This document shows positions 8,745-17,321 of a DNA stretch of 64,000 nt, one piece after another. The position numbers and the translations under genes are program-made. The DNA comes from Symbiodolus clandestinus (GTDB taxonomy: Bacteria; Pseudomonadota; Gammaproteobacteria; Enterobacterales; G038960095), in the NCBI GenBank assembly GCA_038960095.1, contig CP152425.1, positions 558,001 through 622,000 of the forward strand, read 5' to 3'. The notes beneath the pieces are model-generated. The model was not told where the DNA came from, searched no databases, and saw nothing but the letters and a program-made list of their open reading frames with translations. Within the stretch, counting starts at the first letter, position 1. Every line of letters begins with the position of its first letter.

Positions 8745-9556
8745 ACCCACCGGCGATTGGAGTAACCATTGCCGGCGCAGCGGGCAAAATGGGTCAAGCG
8801 CTCCTGCAAGCCATTCCTCAGCAGCCAGCCTTGGTTTTGCGAGGCGCTTTGGTGGCTTCACACTCCCCTTGGATTGGCCAAACCGTTGAAAAACAACGGA
8901 ATCTAGAGACGCCCAGCATCCAGTATACGGCCGATCTAGCCATCGCGATGGCTCAGGCGAATGTTCTCATTGACTTTACCACCCCAATAGCCACACGTCA
9001 GTATCTAACTTTCTGCCAGCAACAGCGAAAAGCCTTAGTCATTGGGACCACCGGTCTCACCGAGGCCATTCAACAGCAGATTGCGCAAGTGGCACAACAC
9101 ATTGCTATCTTGACGGCTGCTAATTTTAGCCTTGGCGTGCAGCTGCTCTATCAATTGGCCACTCTAGCGGCCAGTCATTTAGGTCAAGAGAGTGATATCG
9201 ATATTATTGAACATCATCATCGGCATAAACGGGATCTCCCCTCTGGAACTGCATTGGAATTAGCCAAGCAGGTTGCTCAAGCGGCCGATTTTTCCTGGCC
9301 GACCTGTCGACAGATGCTTCAGGAAGGCATATTCACTGGTCGACAGCCACAGACAATCCAGATGGTCAGTGTGCGATCAGGAGAAAAGATGGGAGAACAT
9401 ACCATTCAATTTACAACGGCTACTGAGCAGTTAACCATCAGCCATCAGGCTAACAGTCGTCAAGCTTTTGCTCAAGGTGCCCTGCAGGCAGCACAGTGGC
9501 TTGCCCAGCAACCGCCAGGTTTATACCGTTTGTCTGATATCGTGCCTGTCCCATGA
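8741..9556 (+). CDS. dapB: 4-hydroxy-tetrahydrodipicolinate reductase
   Basis: DapB makes tetrahydrodipicolinate in lysine and diaminopimelate synthesis. Residues 8-16 give the nucleotide-binding GAAGKMGQA motif; IGTTGL, ANFSLGVQLLYQL, the EHHHRHKRDLPSGTAL catalytic segment and VRSGEKMGEHTIQF follow. 271 residues is normal. It is translationally coupled to ispH. In many gammaproteobacteria dapB lies next to carAB; here 24.6 kb of accessory DNA follows. Confidence 0.97.
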   Translation: MNPPAIGVTIAGAAGKMGQALLQAIPQQPALVLRGALVASHSPWIGQTVEKQRNLETPSIQYTADLAIAMAQANVLIDFTTPIATRQYLTFCQQQRKALVIGTTGLTEAIQQQIAQVAQHIAILTAANFSLGVQLLYQLATLAASHLGQESDIDIIEHHHRHKRDLPSGTALELAKQVAQAADFSWPTCRQMLQEGIFTGRQPQTIQMVSVRSGEKMGEHTIQFTTATEQLTISHQANSRQAFAQGALQAAQWLAQQPPGLYRLSDIVPVP

Positions 9557-9579
9557 TTTAAGTGTACTAGCTTGGACTT

Positions 9580-9600
9580 AATCTGACTCAGATTTTTTTC
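9580..9600 (+). terminator. Rho-independent terminator after dapB
   Basis: AATCTG (9580-9585) pairs with CAGATT (9589-9594) around a three-base loop and is followed by a T-run. It is 24 bases after the dapB stop. The stem is short but the position and T-run fit. Confidence 0.55.
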
Positions 9601-9686
9601 TGCCCAGATTTTTTTCCATCAGTTAATGTATCCATGGGTGTCCGCCCATAACACATTTTGCCTTTAGTAAGTAATGAAGGTGATTT

Positions 9687-10040
9687 TTGGTATACACGGG
9701 TGGTAAGTTGAATGCAAATGAAACTCTTTCAGACTGTATTGTACGGGAGGTTAAAGAAGAAACAGGTATTGATATCCAGGCTAGTGAAATAGCTTCAGTT
9801 TTTGATTTTTTTGATAGGAAAAACAATATACATAAGGTAGAGGTTTACTTTACAACCAAAATTAAATCAGATGTAATTCCTAAAAATTGGAAAGATGCGG
9901 ATGGTCCAGTTAAGTTTGTTAGGTTTTTTTCGTATGAGGAACTTAAGAATATGAACAATGTTGCTCCTGGTTTTTTGAAGAACGCCATGTGGCTTAAGGA
10001 TAAGCCTGGAAAAGTTTATGAGGGGCACGAAGTAAAATGA
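9687..10040 (+). pseudogene. NUDIX hydrolase, 5'-truncated
   Basis: The sequence holds the core of the NUDIX box: GGKLNANET, then REVKEETGID, matching the GX5EX7REUXEEXGU pattern. The roughly 40 residues that normally precede the box are missing; the open frame begins right at the box with only TTG as a start, and no ribosome binding site is seen. It is AT-rich, unlike dapB. Its stop overlaps the next frame in ATGA, so it was once in an operon with the oxidoreductase that follows. Probably a remnant of an acquired sugar-nucleotide or antibiotic-type cluster. Confidence 0.7.
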
Positions 10041-10692
10041 GTAAAATCAACATAGGAATATTTGGTTGTGGTGGTGTAACTTTTTGTATTCATTTATCAG
10101 CGCTACTTAGATTATCTGATTTTTTTGATATAAAATCAATTGATGATGTTGATCATGATAGAGCTACTATTGTTGCTAAAAAGTAAATGGTAGCGTAGTA
10201 TGTTTTAATCCAAAAGAAATATTTCAAGACAAAAACATAGATATGGTAGTTATTCTTTCCCACAACCATGAGAGTTTAATTAATCATGCACTTGATTCTG
10301 GTAAGCATGTGTTTACAGAAAAACCTATCTCTTTGGATATAGATTATTCAAAACGTCTAGTAAAGAAAGCAAAAGATTTGAAATTAGCCTTGGAGGTTGG
10401 TTTAATGAGATTCCATGATAAAGTTATAAAAAGTTTTTTTAATCAAGTTTTATCTAAAGATATAGTTTCTGGATTCTTTTATAAAGCTGATGGTTCTGAT
10501 CAAATAATTAGGGAAGTTATGATGCCTGGGCAATTAAAAGCTTATAATTTTGGTAAAATTGATCCTCCAAAGTCCAACTTTGTGTTTAATGATGGGTTTG
10601 TTACTATAAAGCATGAGCGTTACCGCTTGTTTTTGATTAAAGGTTCTACACCCTCTATCAAAACCGGTAACGCTCTTCTTTTCAAGCTCTAA
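10037..10692 (+). pseudogene. Gfo/Idh/MocA-family NAD(P)-dependent oxidoreductase, frameshifted and truncated
   Basis: Begins MSKINIGIFGCGGV, the dinucleotide-binding fold start, and stops at 10184. Adding one A to the A-run at 10178-10182 restores a continuous frame through KNIDMVVILSHNHESLINHA and HVFTEKPISLD, the family's diagnostic EKP motif. The frame is lost again near 10600, where the C-terminal domain is replaced by unrelated sequence containing an inverted repeat. It is coupled to the NUDIX remnant and AT-rich, so both look like decayed foreign genes. Confidence 0.8.
10615..10675. repeat. 11-bp inverted repeat with long loop
   Basis: GAGCGTTACCG (10615-10625) is exactly complementary to CGGTAACGCTC (10665-10675); pairing extends imperfectly into the T-rich/A-rich flanks (TTTTTGAT with ATCAAAA). 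It sits at the point where homology to the oxidoreductase ends. It may be the end of a small non-autonomous element. Confidence 0.45.
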
Positions 10693-10719
10693 TGTCAGAT
10701 TATGTCGTGACTAATACAA

Positions 10720-10868
10720 CTAATAAAGTGGCTTCTTTATCAGCTTGTTGACGCGATAGAGCCCTTAAATAGCTGTAATAACCACTTCGACTCGCCTGCA
10801 TGACTTTACACATGGTTTTTACTGGAAAAGCCTTCTGTTGCGTTTTAATAAACTGATCCCTTAGTTTG
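10720..10868 (-). pseudogene. IS3-family transposase OrfB, N-terminal remnant
   Basis: In a different frame at the end of orfA the minus strand reads KLRDQFIKTQQKAFPVKTMC then VMQASRSGYYSYLRALSRQQ, the characteristic start of IS3 OrfB. The integrase core with the DDE residues is missing. Confidence 0.75.
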
Positions 10869-11148
10869 ACTCGTTGGCAAAGAAGGCTGCTGCCTTTTTT
10901 AAAATAGCGCGTTCCATTCTAAGCGGTTGATTTTCTTTACGTAGTTTAACTAACTCCTGTTGTTCAGAAGTTAATCCCTTTTTTTCCGAAGGGATTGGAT
11001 TCGATAGCTCTTTCAACCAGCAACTGATGTTTTTACTACTGATTCCTAAAGCTTCACCGGCTTTAGACTGAGTATATCCTTGTTCTGTCACTAATTTTAC
11101 TGCCTCTATTTTAAACTCTAATGGAAAATGACCACCTACTTTGTTCAT
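10861..11148 (-). CDS. IS3-family transposase OrfA
   Basis: 95 residues: a helix-turn-helix domain (FPLEFKIEAVKLVTEQGYTQ, then AGEALGISSKNISCWLKEL) and a leucine-zipper-like coiled coil (ELVKLRKENQPLRMERAILK) ending AAAFFANESN. This is the DNA-binding subunit made from IS3 elements before the frameshift to OrfAB. Intact in itself, but its orfB is truncated, so it cannot mobilise the element. Confidence 0.85.
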   Translation of the reverse strand: MNKVGGHFPLEFKIEAVKLVTEQGYTQSKAGEALGISSKNISCWLKELSNPIPSEKKGLTSEQQELVKLRKENQPLRMERAILKKAAAFFANESN

Positions 11149-11218
11149 ATGACACCTTAGGTTAAGTGCTATAGAGCTTATCCTATTTCTCTTAATCTAA
11201 GTGTCCACTTTTATTAAA

Positions 11219-11422
11219 CCAGAACAGTTTGGCCTCCAGAGACTTATTGCTTGCCAGATGCTCCATCTGTCAGCTTCCACAACCAGTTCCATTTCGAGAG
11301 TATCACGTTCACCATCCAAGTTACCCGGGATGGCGCAAGACTCGCTACTCGGTGATGCTAGCTTTCATCTTCCGAGGCAGGACTTTCACCTGCAAGATTA
11401 AGTGCAGCTTTTCCCAGCGCAC
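11219..11422 (-). mobile_element. Group II intron 5' fragment (domain I region)
   Basis: On the minus strand the segment starts GTGCGCTGGGAAAAGCTGCA, matching the GUGYG 5' boundary of group II introns, followed by the typical GGTGAAAGTCCTGCC block and GTAGCGAGTCTTGCGCC, GTGAACGTGATACTCTCGAA and similar domain I-like sequences. The rest of the intron and its reverse transcriptase are absent; the fragment ends at the IS3 remnant. Recognition is by consensus pattern only. Confidence 0.5.
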
Positions 11423-11696
11423 GGAGCAAATGGACAGAAAGTTACGGTTTTGCTCTAGATCTTTGAATTGATTAACCATCCTTAGATAAAATCTCATCAT
11501 TCTTTCAAAAATGTGATCAATGCTCAAAAATTAATCACGTTATCTGTCTCAAAAAACGTTCCTTTCCAGATATTTTGACGGCTAACTTATATTAGTTATG
11601 TTAAAATTTCTTTAAAAAATAGCTTGCTTATTTTTCTTTTTATCTTTACATTTCCGCTCGCCATGATGGAGATTATGGTAGGGACTCGACCCTAAA

Positions 11697-11806
11697 AACT
11701 AAACGATGGCAGGGAAAACATCCCCTGCTAATTCTAGTCTGCGCAACCTTTAACAATGGTGGCTCAGACGGGGTAACCGAAAGGTTGCGCCGGTAGTCGT
11801 TTAGTC
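11697..11806 (+). ncRNA. P4 CI / C4-like phage antisense RNA
   Basis: The segment resembles the immunity RNA region of P4-like satellite phages and prophage leaders: CTAAACGATGGCAGGG, a GCAGGG/CCCTGC hairpin (11709-11714 with 11723-11728), a perfect GCGCAACCTTT/AAAGGTTGCGC stem (11741-11751 with 11780-11790) and an outer ACTAAACGA/TCGTTTAGT pairing (11698-11706 with 11797-11805). These RNAs act by base-pairing with leader transcripts to block phage gene expression. No P4 integrase, alpha or other phage gene is nearby, so this is an orphan. Strand follows the known orientation of such sequences. Confidence 0.5.
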
Positions 11807-12175
11807 CGGTAGTCGAGAACCCGTTTGGGCTACCGCCAGTGTGTTTTAATGCTCAGGTGGTGGTGAATATCAAACTAGTCTCCAGTGATCATAACCTGGG
11901 CAATGATCCGCTCCGACGTCGAGTACCCAATCTAAAGGGGTCCCCTTAGAAAAGGGAGAAAGACGTTCTTCGACGACAACTCCACAAATCTTCATGCCGC
12001 TATTTTCAAGGCCTCGTTGGCTGCGACATAGGCTAAGACCGCCGGCACACTGAGCAGCTGTGTTACCGTGAATCGGCAATCGGGTTAATTAGGTCCGACA
12101 CCTGGTTGAAACTGGCCAGTGCTGGCTTAATCGGGGTAGTTCTACTCACCCACTAGACTAATCAGTGGAACATCA
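11807..12175. other. Non-coding stretch after the C4-like RNA
   Basis: No credible gene. It begins with GTGTGTTTTAATGCTCAGG, similar to the sequence that follows CI-type RNAs in prophages, and runs into the leader of the threonine-aldolase-like gene. A short GGGGTCCCC palindrome lies near 11938-11946. It probably represents decayed phage-derived leader DNA. Confidence 0.4.
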
Positions 12176-13243
12176 ATGAAAAAGATAGTGATTGATTTGT
12201 TCAGTGACACTAATTGTGATCCCAGCCCAGCTATGCGTCAAGCCATGTGCCAAGCAGAGGTTGGGAATGAAGTGGCTGGAGAAGATCCCACGGTTAATCG
12301 TCTGCTGGAGGCGGTTTGTGATCTTTTAGGCAAAGAGTGTGGTCTTTTTATGCCTTCTGGGACCATGTGTAATGGCGTTGCCTACCGTGTTTGGTGCAAC
12401 CGTGCGGGTGATCGTATTTTTTTTGATCAACAAGCGCATGCGGCCAATATGGCGGCTGGATTACCCGGTGGATTGGTGCAAGCAACGGCGGTGGGTATTC
12501 CCTGCCAGCAGGGTATTTTCAACGGAGAACAGTTAGAATCGTCCATTGGTTCTCGCCAAGGGTATAACATTCCTCGTGCTCGGGTGGTTTCAATTGAACA
12601 GACCACGAATTTGGGTGGAGGGGCCATCTGGCCACTGTCTACTCTACAAGCGGTACATCAGGTTGCTCGTCAACACGCTATGATGGTTCATATGGATGGG
12701 GCCAGGCTGTTTAATGCCGTCATTGCCTCTGGGATTGCTGCTCACCAGTTTTGTCAATATGCTGACTCCGTTTGGATAGATTTTGCTAAGGGATTAGGGG
12801 CCCCGATGGGGGCAGTTCTATGTGGAGATAAGGCTTTCATTGAAGAGGCGTGGTATTATAAATTTCAGCAGGGTGGGGCAATGCATCAAGTCGGCATTTT
12901 GGCCGCCGGCTGCCTGTATGCACTGGAGCATCATGTCAGTCGTTTAGCGCAAGATCACGAGCATGCGTTACTACTGGCTCAATCTTTAGCCACTCATCCT
13001 AATATTGCTATCGATGTGAAAGCAGTGGTCACGAATATTGTTATTTTTCAACTCCAAACCACCCGGTTGACGGCGGAACAACTGGTGCAGCAACTTTTGG
13101 ATCAAGGAATCCGTTTACTGGCGCTAGCCAATAATCGGTTGCGGGCGATTGTGCATCAAGGGATTAGCCGAAATGATATCTGTTCGGTTAGCGATGCTAT
13201 TCAGAGCATTCTAACGCAGTCGGCGCGCACAGCTGTTGGCTGA
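12176..13243 (+). CDS. Threonine-aldolase-like PLP enzyme (beta-eliminating lyase family)
   Basis: Resembles low-specificity L-threonine aldolases, which cleave threonine to glycine and acetaldehyde. Landmarks: DLFSDTNCDPSPAMRQAM at the start, VGNEVAGEDPTVNRLLE, MPSGTMCN, the VHMDGARLFNA aspartate motif and the FAKGLGAPMGAVLCG segment with the Schiff-base lysine. 355 residues is normal. It runs toward the seven-gene minus-strand operon and its last 47 bases overlap the SHMT-like gene antisense. It could supply or recycle glycine or a beta-hydroxy amino acid for that pathway, which is inference. The name ltaE is likely but the true substrate is unknown. Confidence 0.85.
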   Translation: MKKIVIDLFSDTNCDPSPAMRQAMCQAEVGNEVAGEDPTVNRLLEAVCDLLGKECGLFMPSGTMCNGVAYRVWCNRAGDRIFFDQQAHAANMAAGLPGGLVQATAVGIPCQQGIFNGEQLESSIGSRQGYNIPRARVVSIEQTTNLGGGAIWPLSTLQAVHQVARQHAMMVHMDGARLFNAVIASGIAAHQFCQYADSVWIDFAKGLGAPMGAVLCGDKAFIEEAWYYKFQQGGAMHQVGILAAGCLYALEHHVSRLAQDHEHALLLAQSLATHPNIAIDVKAVVTNIVIFQLQTTRLTAEQLVQQLLDQGIRLLALANNRLRAIVHQGISRNDICSVSDAIQSILTQSARTAVG

Positions 13244-14519
13244 GGAGTCGATCAGGTAAGGTGTATCTGAGCTGTTGTAGTGGAAAACCTTGCATCAACT
13301 GTTTGACTGGTTTAGCGATCTGTTCTGGTGGGATATTGTCTAATAAAACCTGCTGTATCCATAAGACCACTTGATCAATCTCGGTGGTTGAAAAACCCAG
13401 GCGGGTGACTGCCGCTGTGCCTAAACGCAACCCCCATTGCTGCACAAAAGGCAGTGCGGCCGGATAGGCACGTATACCGGCCCGATGTAATTGGGAAAAG
13501 GCTTGCCAAGCTTGCTGTTCACTGCCCATGATGATCCAAATTTGGTGGGTTTCCGTAAAACCAAAGGTTTTCCCTACCACATTAAATCCACAGCGATCCA
13601 ATTTTTCAGCTAAGTAGCGGGCGTGGTAACATACCGCTTGTGCGTACATTTTCCCGTAAACACGCATCTCTTCTAAAGTGACGGCTAATGCTAAAATTTC
13701 CGAGGTGCCACACTGCGATTGTAAGCCGGGCGAGAGTGTTTGCTGGATGATTTCTCGTTGTGCTGGGTTAAAAGTTGCCGGAAAGCCGATAATCCCCTTT
13801 TGTGGGCCGGGTAGGGTTTTGTGGGTGCTGCCATGGATCACATCAACTCCCTGTAAAATCGGATTCGGTAGTTGTTGACCGATAATAAGACCCAGGGTGT
13901 GAGAAATATCACAACCAATGATAACATCTGGAAAGCTGTTTTTGGCAGCCGTAATCAGCTCTGATAAAGCGAGGGGGCGTAAAATAAAGCTCTGTCCGAT
14001 TAAAATTATTTTTCTGGCAGTGGCATGATTCCAGGTGTTCTGCAATCGCTTTATCGTTTTTGGCACGTCAATTTGCTGGCTCACGGGGTCAAAACAGAGT
14101 GGTATGAGCCGAATACCCATTTTTTGACTGATGACCTTCAAACCAAAATGTCCGCCATCGTGCTCTTGGACATAAAATAGGCTATCCCCAGCGTTGGCCA
14201 GGCTGACTAATAGCGTTATTTCAGCCGCCTGCCCCCCTTTGGGTCGGGCATCAAGGATAGGACATGCTAACAGCTGCTGGCCCAAATGATTTAGCAGGTG
14301 CTCAATGCCTTGTAGATAGGGGGGGCCTGAAAATTGCCACACGCCTTCAATATTCCCCCCAGCCGGCGGAAAGGGATAGCAATCATAACTCGGGTGGAGG
14401 CCAACCAGCTGTTTAACTAACGGACTGCTGTAGTTCTCAGAGGCATTCAGGTTAATCGTTTGCTGCCGCCAGTCGGCCTCTTGTTGCAGTAAATGACATA
14501 ATGCGGGTGAGAGTATCAT
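13197..14519 (-). CDS. Serine hydroxymethyltransferase-like PLP enzyme (possible threonine transaldolase)
   Basis: 440 residues with the SHMT fold: INLNASENYSSP near the start, GGQAAEITLL, CDISHTLGLI for the PLP-binding aspartate and histidine, and VIHGSTHKTLPGPQKG with the PLP lysine. It is clearly divergent from housekeeping GlyA: the YPFPPAGGNIEGVWQFSG region differs from the usual YAEGYPGKRYYGG. Such divergent SHMT-like proteins in biosynthetic clusters include threonine transaldolases that condense glycine from threonine with an aldehyde. It is the last gene of a seven-gene operon; its ATG overlaps the exporter stop (ATGA). Function here is inferred from context. Confidence 0.75.
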   Translation of the reverse strand: MILSPALCHLLQQEADWRQQTINLNASENYSSPLVKQLVGLHPSYDCYPFPPAGGNIEGVWQFSGPPYLQGIEHLLNHLGQQLLACPILDARPKGGQAAEITLLVSLANAGDSLFYVQEHDGGHFGLKVISQKMGIRLIPLCFDPVSQQIDVPKTIKRLQNTWNHATARKIILIGQSFILRPLALSELITAAKNSFPDVIIGCDISHTLGLIIGQQLPNPILQGVDVIHGSTHKTLPGPQKGIIGFPATFNPAQREIIQQTLSPGLQSQCGTSEILALAVTLEEMRVYGKMYAQAVCYHARYLAEKLDRCGFNVVGKTFGFTETHQIWIIMGSEQQAWQAFSQLHRAGIRAYPAALPFVQQWGLRLGTAAVTRLGFSTTEIDQVVLWIQQVLLDNIPPEQIAKPVKQLMQGFPLQQLRYTLPDRLLSQQLCAPTALECSE

Positions 14520-16312
14520 GGTTGATCCCTAGCAGACAGCTGTTGAAAATAGTGGTTATTTTTCAATAAAGTCTCTTTATCGCCATCAGCCACAACCGTT
14601 CCCTGTGCCAACACGACAATGCGCTCTACCGGCTCTAAGGTTGAGCGGCGATGGGCAATGGTGATCACCGTTTTGTCTGCTAGAAAAGGGCTTAAATGAC
14701 GTTGCAGTTCGCATTCCGTGGCTACATCTAGAGAGGAGGTGGCTTCATCAAAAATGAGGATAGGGCTATTTTTTAGAATAGCGCGTGCCAATCCAATTCT
14801 CTGTCGTTGTCCACCGGATAGGGAGAACCCCTGTGCTCCAATGAGCGTATGGTAGCCTTGCGGGAGTGGCTGAATAAAATCGTGGCAGCCTGTTATACGG
14901 GCTGCAGTATAAACGGCTTCAGCAGTGGCCTCTAGACAGCCATAGTGAATGTTCTCATAGAGTGTCCGGTGAAACAGCGTTACCTCTTGAGGAACAACCG
15001 CAATTTGTTGTCGCAGTATATTAGGAGAAACACTATTGATATCCTGTCCATCGAGTCGAATGGTGCCGTGGGTTAATGGATAAAAGCGTAGGAGTAACTT
15101 TATTAAGGTGGATTTTCCCGCCCCGGATAGTCCGATGACACCAATTTTTTGCCGGGCAGGAATAGACAATGAAAAGTTAACCAGTCGTGGCGGCTGATTG
15201 GGATAGCTGAAGGTTATTCGATGAAAGAGGATTTCACCTTGTGGGATCGCCAGCGGCAGGCCAGTAGCGGGCGGCTGCCGCGAAGCGATGATACGTAACC
15301 CTGCTTGGATGATGCCTACTTCACGAAAAATCGCCGGAATTTGATGACTAAACCACCCTACCATGCCTAATAGACTGCAGGCTAACATCGGGACTAGGGC
15401 AAAATCCCCGGGAGAGAGGAGATCATGCCGCCAGCCAATGAGTAAACCACTCAACAGACTTAGCAGATACAGGAGGGCGAGGACACTGTGTAAAATTTTA
15501 ACCTTTTCTATCTGCTCCCGCGCTTGTTGAGCGGCTCGGAGCTCTGTCTGTTGCGCGATGTTGAACCGCTGCCGTTCATGCTGTTGGTTAGTAAATAGGA
15601 GCACAGTGGCACGGTTAGTGAACAAATCCACGATTTGCCCGTTTAAATTAGCCACCGTTTCAGCATGATGAATCGCAGATTGCTGGCAGTGAGTGGCTTG
15701 ATAAACTGCAATCGCAACATGCAACACCACCCAAACGAGAGCGATCACTGCAAAAATAGGACGAGTGTTTCCTAGTAGCACTATCATGATAAGCGTTGCG
15801 GCTCCTAGGGAGGTGATGTGGAGTAACACTATCTCCAATAGATTTTCACAAGCTCGAGGGATGTCAGAAATTTTGCTCGCCGTATTGCCCTTTAAAGAAC
15901 TCGTTAACTCATCGTCAAGTTGCTGGAGAATTGGTTCAAAGAGTGCACTGCGAATATATAGCCGCCATTGGGGAAAAGAGCGTCGTGCCAACCATCCTTG
16001 ACAGCGCATCGCGATCTCCATAGTGAACCACAAGCCCCCGATAGCACTACTGTTCCACAGCAGAGTACGCCATATCACCAGTTTAGGCGCTGGCACGGAC
16101 AGGGCATTAATCATCGCTTTTAGCAGCCAGGGGAGTAACGCTTCTTTAGCTGACCAACAGAGACACAAAATCCATTGGGTTAAAAAACTCAGCCACTGTT
16201 GGCGTAAACCATGGCTGAAAAGTCGTAAGCCAGGGGAGCGCCGGAGAGCACGTAAGGCGTTTGACCCGCTCGATGTTAACAGGCTTCCGAAAGAGCGACA
16301 ATTTACTCGCAC
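14516..16312 (-). CDS. ABC transporter, fused membrane and ATPase domains (exporter)
   Basis: A half-size type IV exporter: about six membrane segments in the N-terminal half, then an ATPase with Walker A GLSGAGKST, signature LSGGQRQRIGLARAIL, Walker B ILIFDEATSSLD and the H-loop TIAHRRST. Probably works as a homodimer in the inner membrane to export the product of the surrounding operon. I place the start at GTG 16312, one base after the dioxygenase stop, giving about 598 residues; an ATG at 16414 in the same frame would add 34 residues that overlap the upstream gene and look non-native. Confidence 0.88.
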   Translation of the reverse strand: MRVNCRSFGSLLTSSGSNALRALRRSPGLRLFSHGLRQQWLSFLTQWILCLCWSAKEALLPWLLKAMINALSVPAPKLVIWRTLLWNSSAIGGLWFTMEIAMRCQGWLARRSFPQWRLYIRSALFEPILQQLDDELTSSLKGNTASKISDIPRACENLLEIVLLHITSLGAATLIMIVLLGNTRPIFAVIALVWVVLHVAIAVYQATHCQQSAIHHAETVANLNGQIVDLFTNRATVLLFTNQQHERQRFNIAQQTELRAAQQAREQIEKVKILHSVLALLYLLSLLSGLLIGWRHDLLSPGDFALVPMLACSLLGMVGWFSHQIPAIFREVGIIQAGLRIIASRQPPATGLPLAIPQGEILFHRITFSYPNQPPRLVNFSLSIPARQKIGVIGLSGAGKSTLIKLLLRFYPLTHGTIRLDGQDINSVSPNILRQQIAVVPQEVTLFHRTLYENIHYGCLEATAEAVYTAARITGCHDFIQPLPQGYHTLIGAQGFSLSGGQRQRIGLARAILKNSPILIFDEATSSLDVATECELQRHLSPFLADKTVITIAHRRSTLEPVERIVVLAQGTVVADGDKETLLKNNHYFQQLSARDQP

Positions 16313-16313
16313 G

Positions 16314-17321
16314 TCAACTTGAGTCGGTTGAGACCTGTTGTAACCATTGCGATAGCGGTTGCAACAAATGGTGCCACAGGGTAGCGTAAACGGTTCCTTG
16401 TGCATCCCCACCATGCTGTAACGCCGCCGCTCGATTTAAAATTAGGACCCCTTGTAACGCCTTTTGCGCTTTAGCCGCATCGACGCTGAAGGGGAGTGGT
16501 TGTGGCTGGAGCAGCCGCGTTTGCCAGGTAGTAATACAGGTCGTCAGATCGGGAGCGATAGTGCGTTGACAGCAACGTTGTATCCCTTGCTGTAACAGGG
16601 TTGCCGTGGTTTCACCACACTGCCACATACCGAAAGGGACCTTGATCTTAGGTGGGATTTCCACGGGAGGTTGGTAGCTGAGCCGGCTCCAACGGGTGAC
16701 CAGGGCAAATCGATCCTGCCCGGATTGATTGCCCACACTGCGATGCCAAGTGCGAGAATCAAACACAATGGCATCACCCGCTGACACAGGAAAAGCGATA
16801 GCTTGCTGTTGCCAACGAGCTGATAAGGCCATCTGATCCACAAAATAGGGTTGCCAGAAATCAACGGCCGCGGCGATTTTTTCATGATGACTGCCTGGCA
16901 AGAATTCCAGTGCCCCATCAGTCAGGCCAACCGTTTGTAGTGCTAACCAGACAGAAAACTCATAAGGATTGTCAGGCGAGTAAGCAATATCTTGATGACA
17001 GGGTACCGGTTGGCGGGCATATTGCGATTTGCTAATAATATTAACTTTAGCGAGCTGAACCGGCTCTCCGATGAAATGACCGATGCTTTTTTTGAGGTGG
17101 GCGTCTATCCAGGGTAAAAAATGTCCTACCAGCGCAGCGGGATAAACCCAGCGGCTGACATTCGTCAGATAATCTGGGAGGGAGCAGCCGAGCTCGTGCG
17201 CATGCTGTCGAAGATATGAGTGAAGCACTGCGGTCATTTGATGAGTCTCTGGCCGTGAGGCCAGCGCTTTGATGACGGTGACGCCCTGCTCCTGCAATGG
17301 ATTACTGACCGCTCTCATCAA
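16314..17321 (-). CDS. PhyH-family Fe(II)/2-oxoglutarate-dependent dioxygenase
   Basis: Resembles phytanoyl-CoA dioxygenase-like hydroxylases of secondary metabolism. The iron ligands are visible as HQD in PVPCHQDIAYSPDN and the second histidine in DSRTWHRSVGNQSGQDRFAL, where the arginine binds 2-oxoglutarate. DGALEFLPGSHHE is the typical loop. It would hydroxylate, or otherwise oxidise, an intermediate of the pathway; the substrate is not predictable. The start overlaps the end of the methyltransferase gene by 20 bases, indicating coupling. Confidence 0.85.
   Translation of the reverse strand: MMRAVSNPLQEQGVTVIKALASRPETHQMTAVLHSYLRQHAHELGCSLPDYLTNVSRWVYPAALVGHFLPWIDAHLKKSIGHFIGEPVQLAKVNIISKSQYARQPVPCHQDIAYSPDNPYEFSVWLALQTVGLTDGALEFLPGSHHEKIAAAVDFWQPYFVDQMALSARWQQQAIAFPVSAGDAIVFDSRTWHRSVGNQSGQDRFALVTRWSRLSYQPPVEIPPKIKVPFGMWQCGETTATLLQQGIQRCCQRTIAPDLTTCITTWQTRLLQPQPLPFSVDAAKAQKALQGVLILNRAAALQHGGDAQGTVYATLWHHLLQPLSQWLQQVSTDSS

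Larger units (their letters stand above)
10720..11218 (-). mobile_element. IS3-family element remnant, truncated in orfB
   Basis: Reading on the minus strand, a left end near 11218 (GTTTAATAAAAGTGGACACT) is followed by orfA and the first about 45 codons of orfB, after which homology stops near 10720. Only one end of the element remains. It abuts a group II intron fragment on its 5' side. Confidence 0.75.

Noticed and set aside
11870..12079. A 69-residue minus-strand frame near the C4-like RNA, considered as a phage Ash/Icd-type protein.
   Set aside because: No family motif could be read and the frame runs through non-coding leader-type sequence.
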